Virus record (IMG/VR): IMGVR_UViG_3300030104_004046
Coordinates: 1-36,306 of that record
Origin: a virus
Reading direction: 5' to 3' (one strand)
DNA length: 36,306 bases
Part shown: one piece after another, positions 8,658 through 16,336 of the stretch
Layout: every line of letters begins with the position of its first letter
How positions within the stretch are numbered: the stretch's first letter is position 1
Position numbers and translations under genes: made by a program
Notes under the pieces: model-generated
Seen by the model: only the letters and a program-made list of their open reading frames with translations
Database searches by the model: none
Told to the model about the DNA's origin: nothing

Positions 8658-8896
8658 CCATACCTATTCCTCCGCAAAGTCCTCCTTGGATGTCGCAGTT
8701 AATTAATGACATCCAAAACGAAATTGATGAACGCACCGTAACGTTGATGGGCGGTAAGGCATTTAGCATAAGTGATTTACCGTCTGCTGCTAATTTTAGA
8801 TACAAGTTTGTTGTTGTGTCTGATGGTGCGTCTAATAAGCCTGCTGTATACAGCGATGGAACAGTATGGCGATATCCTGATGGAGTAGCTGTATGA
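8654..8896 (+). CDS. Small tail-associated protein ending in SDGTVWRYPDG
   Basis: 80 aa. The N-terminal half contains SQLINDIQNEIDERTVTL, a likely trimeric coiled coil, and the C-terminal half YKFVVVSDGASNKPAVYSDG followed by TVWRYPDGVAV, a small beta motif often seen in phage tail-fibre or spike attachment proteins. Overlaps adaptor and next gene by 4 bases each (ATGA junctions). Probably a minor virion protein of the neck or fibre network; unverified. Confidence 0.65.
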   Translation: MTIPIPPQSPPWMSQLINDIQNEIDERTVTLMGGKAFSISDLPSAANFRYKFVVVSDGASNKPAVYSDGTVWRYPDGVAV

Positions 8897-9114
8897 ATGA
8901 ACAGACACATAAATTTAACGCAAACATTGCAGGCATGGTTGATGCTGCTGCGTTTGTTATAGAAGGTGTTGAAAATCTTCTTAAAGAAGGTAGTGAGATT
9001 GTTGACGATAATGGCGTTAAAAAAATTGATGTACCGCCAGCATACTACGAAGAATTACAGGCATCACGCGACACACTCGAACAAATTTCAAATTGGCTTA
9101 TAAACAAGGATTAA
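8893..9114 (+). CDS. Small helical virion-module protein of unknown function
   Basis: 73 aa, predicted all-helical, acidic (NANIAGMVDAAAFVIEGVEN, later YYEELQASRDTLEQISNWLI). No family recognised. Overlaps the upstream stop by 4 bases and ends 3 bases before the fibre gene, so it belongs to the same translation unit. Could be an assembly factor for the fibre. Confidence 0.62.
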   Translation: MNEQTHKFNANIAGMVDAAAFVIEGVENLLKEGSEIVDDNGVKKIDVPPAYYEELQASRDTLEQISNWLINKD

Positions 9115-9117
9115 GAC

Positions 9118-9978
9118 ATGGCTGACAGCACCAGTACCAGACTACTTCTGCGCCTTATGGCTACAGGCGAGCAAAATAATTTATGGGGTGGATACACCAA
9201 TACATCTTTACAAACAATCGGTCGTGCGGCTAAAGGCTATCAGTCTATTGCCTTAACTGGCGATAAAACGATTACACATACAAATTATTCTGCAAGCAAT
9301 GAAGGTGTTGTAGCTTTTATTAAATTTACAGGAACATTATCTTCTGCCGCAAGTGTAACATTTCCATCAACAGAAACCGTATTTGATATATGGAATGCGG
9401 CTGGTCAGGCTGTTACAGTTAAAACATCATCGGGATCAGGTGTTGCTATACCGAATGGAACACGTATTCGTTTAGCGTGTGACGGTTCCGATTTTGTCAA
9501 CACATCATCATCTAATATACCTTCAGCAACAACCATAGCTGGACAGGTTACAGTATCAGGCCAGGTCAAAGGATTAAGTTCTGGTACAGACTCAACCGAT
9601 GCTTTAACGAAAGCCCAAATTGAAGCTGCCATAGCCGCTGCGTCTGTATCAGGATCAAACCTTGTTCTTAATTCAGCAACAGATACAACACCGTCTTATC
9701 TGAACACAAAACTACTTGTTGGTACAGGATTAAGTAAAACAACAAACAGCGCGGGTGCTAATGAAACATTAACACTGGCATCAACAGTCACGCTTGATGG
9801 TAAGGCTAAAGTGTCAAGTAATGATTCAACGCCAGGTTTCCTTAATGGAAAATTAGTAGGCGGTACAAACATTACACTTGTTGAGTCAAGTGATGGTGGT
9901 GATGAACGATTAACAGTCAATGCTAGTGTAGATGCTGACATTGAACAAGCAGCGATAGCAGTCGCAATGTCTATTTAA
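9118..9978 (+). CDS. Tail fibre or spike protein with tandem repeats
   Basis: A 286-aa Ser/Thr-rich beta protein. The start (LRLMATGEQNNLWGGYTNTS and LQTIGRAAKGYQSIALTG) is an N-terminal anchor that I recall from fibre proteins of marine podovirus-like phages. Residues about 175-275 hold two copies of a roughly 40-residue repeat: DTTPSYLNTKLLVGTGLSKT ... NETLTLAS and DSTPGFLNGKLVGGTNITLV ... DERLTVNAS, the pattern of fibre shaft repeats. It ends with an acidic, Ala-rich tail. It likely forms a trimer on the tail and contacts the host surface, alone or with the two following beta proteins. Confidence 0.78.
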   Translation: MADSTSTRLLLRLMATGEQNNLWGGYTNTSLQTIGRAAKGYQSIALTGDKTITHTNYSASNEGVVAFIKFTGTLSSAASVTFPSTETVFDIWNAAGQAVTVKTSSGSGVAIPNGTRIRLACDGSDFVNTSSSNIPSATTIAGQVTVSGQVKGLSSGTDSTDALTKAQIEAAIAAASVSGSNLVLNSATDTTPSYLNTKLLVGTGLSKTTNSAGANETLTLASTVTLDGKAKVSSNDSTPGFLNGKLVGGTNITLVESSDGGDERLTVNASVDADIEQAAIAVAMSI

Positions 9979-9990
9979 AGGAGTAAAAAA

Positions 9991-10314
9991 ATGGCAACGG
10001 CATATAAAAAATTAGGTGCGGCTGATTTATCGGCAACAACAAATACGACCATATACACTGTACCTTCATCCAAAATGAGTATTGTTAATTGTAATGTAAC
10101 TAATAGATCAGCGTCAGCCGTAACGTTTAGAATTGCCGTAGCAGAATCAGGCACACCTGGAAACGAAGATTATTACCAATATGATACATCTTTGGCTGCC
10201 AACGAATCCTTTCAGCGCACTGGAATTATGATGGACACGACAAAAGTATTAGTCGCATACGGCAGTAGTGGAGACATATCAGTAGTTGCTGATGGCATAG
10301 AAGTTGATACATAG
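9991..10314 (+). CDS. Small beta-sandwich virion protein
   Basis: 107 aa with alternating strands: TNTTIYTVPSSKMSIVNCNV, then RSASAVTFRIAVAESG, YDTSLAANESFQRTGIMM and TTKVLVAYGSSGDISVVADG. This arrangement matches a small family of phage tail or head decoration proteins I know only by pattern. AAAGGAG stands before ATG 9991. It lies between the fibre gene and a second receptor-binding candidate, which suggests a tail-tip or decoration role. No catalytic residues or membrane segments. Confidence 0.68.
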   Translation: MATAYKKLGAADLSATTNTTIYTVPSSKMSIVNCNVTNRSASAVTFRIAVAESGTPGNEDYYQYDTSLAANESFQRTGIMMDTTKVLVAYGSSGDISVVADGIEVDT

Positions 10315-10323
10315 GAGATTACA

Positions 10324-10938
10324 ATGGGAATACACGCACCAACAACACCAGCAGTCACGATTTCAGGTTATCCAGAAAATACCTTAGACAATGATAATTG
10401 TTATCCCAGTGACAGCATACAAACAACTTTTAATGGCGATGGTGCATTAGCAGGACAAACTTTATCAGCTAATAATATTTATGCATCGGCATTTATTGCT
10501 CGTAGTAATTTTACGTGTGACGGAATTTCTGTAGAAAACTGGGCAACTGGCGATAGCGGTGATGATTTTGTCATGGGCATTTGGTCCAGTAATGCAACCC
10601 ATCAACCAACTACACTTGTAGGACAAACAGGCGAAGTTACACTTGATGGTAATGCAACTATCAGAACGGCAGCAACAGCATCAGATGTTAGCATCACCAA
10701 AGGATTATATTGGGTTGGTCTTGTTACCAATGGTTCTGCACAATTTGTTAGCCAAACTGCGGGTGATAGAAGATGGAACACAAATTACGGTAACGTAATA
10801 TGGGCTGGTGGAAATTTTGCAGTCAATAATTATGGCCTATCTTGGTACAAAGCCTTCACTTACAACACGACTTTAGCTGATGTAAGTTCAGTTACATGGC
10901 ATACATTCGGCCCTTTTATGGGCCTGCGCGTTAAATAG
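10324..10938 (+). CDS. Candidate receptor-binding beta protein
   Basis: 204 aa, rich in Asn, Thr, Gly and aromatic residues, with a jelly-roll-like strand pattern (SAFIARSNFTCDGISVENWA, DDFVMGIWSSN, KGLYWVGLVTNGSAQFV, SSVTWHTFGPFMGLRV). Such proteins near fibre genes often carry sugar-binding folds. No known family is certain. AGGAG at about 10313-10317 supports ATG 10324. The gene shows no large composition shift from its neighbours. Role in host recognition is inference from fold look and place. Confidence 0.65.
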   Translation: MGIHAPTTPAVTISGYPENTLDNDNCYPSDSIQTTFNGDGALAGQTLSANNIYASAFIARSNFTCDGISVENWATGDSGDDFVMGIWSSNATHQPTTLVGQTGEVTLDGNATIRTAATASDVSITKGLYWVGLVTNGSAQFVSQTAGDRRWNTNYGNVIWAGGNFAVNNYGLSWYKAFTYNTTLADVSSVTWHTFGPFMGLRVK

Positions 10939-10946
10939 GAGATAAC

Positions 10947-11264
10947 ATGGTTGAATATGACAAAGACGGAAACGCAACATCAACATATATTGCACGATCA
11001 GGTATCTTCCCGCGCGTATTGAGTAAAACACAACTGATGGACACATGGGTTGCAAGTGGATTAGCTGGCAGTCGGTTTGGTGAAGTAATAAAAAACATTG
11101 ATGCATCAAGCAACAATGATGTCTTGTACGTTAAAGAACGCTATCATGCAGCACAGACATTTACCTATGACATAACTGATTTAATGTGTGGAACGTTGGT
11201 AACGCAAAGTTTACTGACAAGCGATGAAAAAACAACATTTCTGAATGCGTGGCCTAAAGATTAA
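10947..11264 (+). CDS. Small structural-module protein of unknown function
   Basis: 105 aa, mixed alpha/beta, beginning MVEYDKDGNATSTYIARSG and ending DEKTTFLNAWPKD. No family recognised. AGGAG precedes ATG 10947; its TAA overlaps the ATG of the nozzle gene, so both are translated together. May be a tail or nozzle assembly partner. Confidence 0.6.
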   Translation: MVEYDKDGNATSTYIARSGIFPRVLSKTQLMDTWVASGLAGSRFGEVIKNIDASSNNDVLYVKERYHAAQTFTYDITDLMCGTLVTQSLLTSDEKTTFLNAWPKD

Positions 11265-13396
11265 TGACCTATGTAAAAATACCGCTTGCTGCGGGAGTCT
11301 TCAAAGACGAGTCACCATTAAAGGCTAAAGGTTTTTTTGTGGATGCGTCATGGGCGCGTGTGCATCGTAACGGCATGGAAACAATGGGTGGGTATGAATA
11401 CGCCACAACATCAACGTTTCTAGGTATATGCAGAAAATTACGTGCATGGCAGGACAATGATGCAGGCCGTCATATTTTTGCGGGTACGCATTTACGTACA
11501 TACAGTTATTCTGACGCACAAATATATGACATAACACCAGCAATTAGTCGTGGTGAATTAACAAATCCATTTACCACAAACGGAACAGCAACCGTTACCG
11601 TCACTCATACATCGCATGGCTTAATAACAAACCAAAAAGTTAAGTTTGCAAACGCAAGTGCGGTATCAGGTGTAACTGTAAATGGCGATTATGTCATTAC
11701 ATACGTGGATGCCAACACCTACACAATTGTTGTGTCGAGTTCTGCAAGTGGATCGGCAACAGGCGGTGGTACAGTTGATTATACCTACTATCTTGCACCA
11801 GGTAACGAAGACGGTACAGGTGGTGCGGGTTGGGGTACAGGTACGTATGGATCAGGCACATGGGGTAGTCCATCAACAGAAACCTTGTATCTGAGAACAT
11901 GGTCGGCTGATCCCTGGGGTGAAACAATTTTATACAGTCCGCGTGGTGGCAGTTTGTATGAATTTAATCCGACAGGCGATGGCTACGAAACCAGTCCGAC
12001 AGAAAAAGTAACGAACGGTGCATTTGCATCAGATAGTGACTGGACAAAAGGTACAGGCTGGTCAATTGGTGGTGGCGTAGCAACGGGCAGTACTGCAAGT
12101 GCGGCCTTATCACAAAACCTGACATTGAATCCTGCAAGCTGGTATTTACTCGATTTTGATATTGCAACACGCACGAATGGAACATTACAGCCTGCATGGG
12201 GTGGCTCGAACATTGGTTCAGCTTTGAATGCAGCAGGAACATATAAGACAACGTTCTATTCTGGTGCGGGTGGCACGCAGTCATTTACCTTAACGGGAGC
12301 ATCGTTTAGCGGAACAGTTGATAACGTATCTGTTAAGCAATTAAACTGCGGAAACATTGTAACAAATGCACCGACTGACATTACAACGTTCTTTGTCACG
12401 AATGAACGGTTTGTTGTTTGCTGCGGTGTGAATGACAGCGATGGTAATTTTGATCCGCGATTAATTAAATGGTCATCGCAAGGTAACAATACGTCTTGGA
12501 CACCAACGGCTGCAAACACGGCTGGAGATTATACATTACCGTTCGGTGATCGTATCGTAAAAGGTATTGTCACACGCAACGAAAACATTATCTTTACTAC
12601 AGATACCACATGGTCAATGAAATTTGTTGCTGATCCGACTGTCGTGTATCGTTTTCAGAACATTGCTAAAAACGCAGGATGTATTGGTGCAAACGCAGCC
12701 GTATCAACAGATGTCGGTGTTTTCTGGATGGCACCAGGCGGTGAATTTTACAAATACGCAGGCGGTGTTGTTCAGCCGATTATGTCACCAGTGAGGCGTG
12801 ATGTTTTTGATAACCTTGATTTTGTTCAGCATGATAAAATATATGCGTTCAGTAATGCGGTGTATAATGAAGTGGGCTGGTATTATGCAGACCAGCGTGA
12901 CGTAGGTAATGAATGCAGTCGTTATGTTCTATACAATTACGTTGAAAACAAATGGTCAACAGGTCAGATTGTAAGAACAGCACAAATTGATCGTTCTATT
13001 GAAGCCTTTCCATTTGCAGCAGATGCCAGTGGGTATTTGTATTACATGGAAAAAGGTGATTCTGCTAACGGTGGAAACCTTGATGGATTTTTAACAACTG
13101 GTTATATCGACTTTGGTGATGGCAATACTGATATGTTGCTGAACCAAATGATACCAGACTTTGATGATCTTGCTGGTGGTTTGTCAGTTACAGCCTTTGC
13201 TAAAAATTCACCGAATGGAACACCGTTAATTAGTGGCCCGCATAATGTGACGGCAGCCACAGAATATGTACCGATGCGTCTGCGTGGTCGTAGTTTTCAG
13301 TTTAAGTTTGAGTGGAACGATGCGCCTAGTTTTTTCAGACTTGGTGCAATTCGTTTTGACTTCAGACAAATTGGACAGGACAGACCAGCCGCATAA
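11264..13396 (+). CDS. Tail nozzle / stabilisation protein with inserted beta domains
   Basis: The 710-aa product resembles tail nozzle proteins (T7 gp12, P22 gp10, SU10 nozzle) that close the tail tip and carry DNA out. N-terminal IPLAAGVFKDESPLKAKGFF and the later NIIFTTDTTWSMKFV, GVFWMAPGGEFYKYAGGVVQ and VLYNYVENKWSTG blocks are beta-propeller blades of that family. Two insertions interrupt it: residues about 105-160 (TVTVTHTSHGLITNQKVKFA), an Ig-like module common in phage tails, and about 245-360 (VTNGAFASDSDWTKGTGWSI to FSGTVDNVSVKQL), a carbohydrate-binding-module-like jelly roll. Length is at the upper end because of these. The stop overlaps the GNAT gene start. Confidence 0.8.
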   Translation: MTYVKIPLAAGVFKDESPLKAKGFFVDASWARVHRNGMETMGGYEYATTSTFLGICRKLRAWQDNDAGRHIFAGTHLRTYSYSDAQIYDITPAISRGELTNPFTTNGTATVTVTHTSHGLITNQKVKFANASAVSGVTVNGDYVITYVDANTYTIVVSSSASGSATGGGTVDYTYYLAPGNEDGTGGAGWGTGTYGSGTWGSPSTETLYLRTWSADPWGETILYSPRGGSLYEFNPTGDGYETSPTEKVTNGAFASDSDWTKGTGWSIGGGVATGSTASAALSQNLTLNPASWYLLDFDIATRTNGTLQPAWGGSNIGSALNAAGTYKTTFYSGAGGTQSFTLTGASFSGTVDNVSVKQLNCGNIVTNAPTDITTFFVTNERFVVCCGVNDSDGNFDPRLIKWSSQGNNTSWTPTAANTAGDYTLPFGDRIVKGIVTRNENIIFTTDTTWSMKFVADPTVVYRFQNIAKNAGCIGANAAVSTDVGVFWMAPGGEFYKYAGGVVQPIMSPVRRDVFDNLDFVQHDKIYAFSNAVYNEVGWYYADQRDVGNECSRYVLYNYVENKWSTGQIVRTAQIDRSIEAFPFAADASGYLYYMEKGDSANGGNLDGFLTTGYIDFGDGNTDMLLNQMIPDFDDLAGGLSVTAFAKNSPNGTPLISGPHNVTAATEYVPMRLRGRSFQFKFEWNDAPSFFRLGAIRFDFRQIGQDRPAA

Positions 13397-13836
13397 TGAT
13401 AGTACGCGAAGCAACGCGCGATGACTTTTCCCCGATGTTTGAAATACTGGAGGAAATGGCAGTCGATAACGCGCAGTTTAGTATCAACAGACAAAAATCA
13501 TTAACCTTAATTGCCAACATGATAGACAATCCTGATTCATGGATTTTTTTGGCTATGGATGGTGATGTCATTGCGGGTATGTTTGCCGTAAATAAATCAA
13601 GTCCCTGGTATTCTGATGATCCTATCCTAGACGAAGGTTGGGTATATGTTAGACGGTCACACAGAAAAAGTCGTGCAGTTTTTCATTTAATTAAAGAAGT
13701 TAAATTTTTATCGCAAGCGTTAGGTGATCTTCCTGTCATGGTGGATGTGGTCACAGCGCATCGTTCAGAAGCTAAAGTTAAATTATTTAACCGTTATTTT
13801 AAAGATGTAGGAGAAAAAAATGTGTTTCGGAAGTAG
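13396..13836 (+). CDS. GNAT-family acetyltransferase
   Basis: 146 aa. MIVREATRDDFSPMFEILEE is the usual GNAT beginning; SWIFLAMDGDVIAGMFAV gives strands 2-4; GWVYVRRSHRKSRAVFHLIK provides the acetyl-CoA pyrophosphate loop (RxxRKSR) and following helix; the end (VKLFNRYFKDVGEKNVFRK) matches motif B. GNAT enzymes move acetyl from acetyl-CoA to amines; the target is unknown. It lies between the nozzle and the first ejection protein and overlaps both, so it may modify a virion protein or act in the host at once after entry. Small GNAT genes at this place occur in other marine podoviruses, as I recall. Confidence 0.78.
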   Translation: MIVREATRDDFSPMFEILEEMAVDNAQFSINRQKSLTLIANMIDNPDSWIFLAMDGDVIAGMFAVNKSSPWYSDDPILDEGWVYVRRSHRKSRAVFHLIKEVKFLSQALGDLPVMVDVVTAHRSEAKVKLFNRYFKDVGEKNVFRK

Positions 13837-15298
13837 TTCGGAAGAAAAGCAAGAAACCGTTTCGCAAAACCGTTTGCCCGCATGGGCTGAAGGTGCAGCG
13901 CAAGAACAAGTTGCATTAGGTAATTATCTGACTTCAGGTATGATACCTGGTGCAAGACAATACCGAACTACAGGTGATTTATATGCACCAACAACATTTG
14001 GTGGTGTTGCGCCTGGTCTTGGTGCTGGCCCGTTAGCGGGTGGTGGTATGGCTGGTGGTTACACAGACGTTGGATCAGATTTTATGGGTTCAGGTGTTGG
14101 TGGTGTTCCGACTGGTGGTATGGCGGGTGGTGTTGGCCCAGGCACAGGTGATCCGCTTCCTCCTCCTCCATCGACACGAATTGCTGGTTTTACACCAACA
14201 CAATCAGATGTTTTTCAACAAATTAGAAACTTAGAAGGTAGTAATATTACAGCAGAAGATTTAGGTGCAGATTTTTACCGTGATGTTGCTGGTCGTGGGC
14301 CTTACTTACTTGGTGACACACCAACTGTCAGCGCAGCACAAATTGATCCTACTACTGGTTTTGATGCTGCACAAATTGGAAACGTTGATGATATGATGGC
14401 GGCACAGACACGTAATGTTGCTGATGTTTCGGCTGGTCGCGGTATTGATTATATGAGTGATTATATGAATCCATTTACGACTGGTGTTGTTGATGTAGCA
14501 CTAGGCGATATAGAACGACAACGCGCCAGACAAGCAGCAGCAGCAGGACTTCAAAACGCTGCCAGTTCTGCATTTGGCTCACGCGGTCAAATTCGTCAAG
14601 GCATGATAGACGAAGCCGCGCTTGATGCTGGCGCACGAACAGCCGCACAGTTACGCGAGTCAGGATTTAGAACTGCTGCGGGATTAGGTATGCAGGATGT
14701 CAACAGACTGCTTGCGGCAGGACAGACTAATCAAGCAGCACAATTGCAACGTTCTTTAACAGATGCCAAGTTCCAGCAAGACGCAGCACAGCGTAATCAA
14801 TCAATGGCACAGCAACGTGCATTACAACAGGCAAACTTAACACAGGCAAGTCGTCAACGTCAGGCTGAACTTGCACAGGCCCGCGCAATTGAACAAGCAC
14901 GCTTGCAACAGCAATCGGGATTGACTGAAGCCGATCTTCAAATGCGTGGATTACTTGCAGACCAGCAATCACGACAACTTGCAGATCGTGCGGCATTAGA
15001 AGCACAGCAACTTGCGGGCGCATCAACGTTGACAGCCGATGAACTTGAACGTTCACGATTAATGGATAATCTTGATCTGTTATCTCAAATTGGAAGCCTA
15101 GAACAAGACCTTGAACAAAGACGACTTGATGAACCATTTGATGCACTACAATTCCGCGCTGCATTACTTGGAATGACACCAATGCCAAATCAAACAACTG
15201 GTCGTGGTCGTGTTCAAACACGAAGTTCTACAGGTGGATTACTTGGCGATTTATTAACAGCAGGAGTTGGTGCTGCTGCTGGTGCTGCTGCTGGTTAA
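13820..15298 (+). CDS. Internal virion / DNA-ejection protein A (492 aa)
   Basis: Starts MCFGSSSEEKQE, a short Cys-containing leader often seen in ejection proteins. Residues about 50-115 are Gly-rich and disordered (GGMAGGYTDVGSDFMGSGVG); residues about 230-420 are a long Ala/Gln/Arg helical bundle with coiled-coil character (RQRARQAAAAGLQNAASSAF, QRQAELAQARAIEQARL). The end, LLTAGVGAAAGAAAG, is small and hydrophobic and might insert in a membrane. Ejection proteins leave the head with the DNA and build a channel across the envelope. Function is assigned by place and composition. GGAG precedes ATG 13820; it overlaps the GNAT gene by 17 bases. Confidence 0.68.
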   Translation: MCFGSSSEEKQETVSQNRLPAWAEGAAQEQVALGNYLTSGMIPGARQYRTTGDLYAPTTFGGVAPGLGAGPLAGGGMAGGYTDVGSDFMGSGVGGVPTGGMAGGVGPGTGDPLPPPPSTRIAGFTPTQSDVFQQIRNLEGSNITAEDLGADFYRDVAGRGPYLLGDTPTVSAAQIDPTTGFDAAQIGNVDDMMAAQTRNVADVSAGRGIDYMSDYMNPFTTGVVDVALGDIERQRARQAAAAGLQNAASSAFGSRGQIRQGMIDEAALDAGARTAAQLRESGFRTAAGLGMQDVNRLLAAGQTNQAAQLQRSLTDAKFQQDAAQRNQSMAQQRALQQANLTQASRQRQAELAQARAIEQARLQQQSGLTEADLQMRGLLADQQSRQLADRAALEAQQLAGASTLTADELERSRLMDNLDLLSQIGSLEQDLEQRRLDEPFDALQFRAALLGMTPMPNQTTGRGRVQTRSSTGGLLGDLLTAGVGAAAGAAAG

Positions 15299-15313
15299 GA
15301 AAGGATAAATAGA

Positions 15314-16336
15314 ATGAGTAGTACATTTAGGCAAAGATTTTTAGCTGGTATTAGTGATAGATTAACAGGCTCAAATATTTTAGGTCAGATGGCAACTTCT
15401 GATAGATCATTTAAAAACCTAATGCAAAGTTTTGAACTTGATGAATTTAAAAGACAAGCAGAAGAAGAAAGAAATAAAGCAAAAGCTCAAAACTTGTTAG
15501 AAACATATACAGGCGATGCAAGTAGGAGAAGCCGTATGGCAGATTTGCAAGAAAAGGTTTCTTCTTTAAATTCAGATATTAATTTAGCTGAAAATGCATT
15601 TTCAGACTTTGTTGGCCCACGAACACAACGGCAAGCTGAATTTGAAAACCTTTTAGACACAGATGTTACTACTCCAGGCGTACAATCACCGCCAGGTTTA
15701 CGAGAAGATGTTGATGCATTTGTTGGTATTCAAGAACAATTAGAAGGTAGAACTGAAGCAGATAACCTTGTGGGTTTGACAGATGAAAAAATATTAAACA
15801 TGAGAAATAAAGTATCAGAATTTCCCGCAGAAAAACAAATTGAATTTTGGGCTACAACATTGGGAGATGATTTTGGATCAACAATTGGAATTGAATTAGA
15901 AAAACGAAAACCGAAAACAAGAATAGCAACTCCTGATGAAATAAAATCAGCAGGATTACCTAGTAATAATATTTACCAGGTATCTCCTACAGGACAATAT
16001 CAATTAGTTTATGATCCTCCAGCAGAAATACAAACCTTAACGGAAGATCAAATTCAAGCATTACGTGAAGGAAAATCAGATATAAAAGCCTTTGAAAATA
16101 AGAAAATTAACATACCTTCAAATGCTTTTGTTTTTTACAATAAGGAAACAAAGAAACTAGATTTCAAAAATCCATCAACTCGCGAACAAGATTTACGTGC
16201 TATTAAAAATATTATACTTAGTGAAAAAACAGAACGTTCAAAAGTTTTGTCTGGTGGTAAAATTGATGAAAATAAATTAAATGCTTTAGCCTTAGAAAAA
16301 TATTTTAGAATGACTACATTTAGGCTTCCGCCATGA
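15314..16336 (+). CDS. Internal virion / ejection-module protein B (340 aa)
   Basis: A mostly helical, charged 340-aa protein. It begins STFRQRFLAGISDRLTGSNI and has a coiled coil around residues 45-95 (RRSRMADLQEKVSSLNSDIN). At about 97-112 it carries DFVGPRTQRQAEFENLL, a motif found twice in the next protein, which suggests a common binding partner or mutual docking. The final 60 residues (LRAIKNIILSEKTERSKVLS) are basic. No enzymatic motif seen. AAGGA precedes ATG 15314, and the stop overlaps the next gene by 4 bases. Confidence 0.65.
   Translation: MSSTFRQRFLAGISDRLTGSNILGQMATSDRSFKNLMQSFELDEFKRQAEEERNKAKAQNLLETYTGDASRRSRMADLQEKVSSLNSDINLAENAFSDFVGPRTQRQAEFENLLDTDVTTPGVQSPPGLREDVDAFVGIQEQLEGRTEADNLVGLTDEKILNMRNKVSEFPAEKQIEFWATTLGDDFGSTIGIELEKRKPKTRIATPDEIKSAGLPSNNIYQVSPTGQYQLVYDPPAEIQTLTEDQIQALREGKSDIKAFENKKINIPSNAFVFYNKETKKLDFKNPSTREQDLRAIKNIILSEKTERSKVLSGGKIDENKLNALALEKYFRMTTFRLPP

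Noticed and set aside
14727-15221. 164-codon minus-strand frame opposite the first ejection protein
   Set aside because: Gln/Ala repeats of the real gene give long antisense frames rich in Val, Leu and His; no ribosome site and unlike any family.
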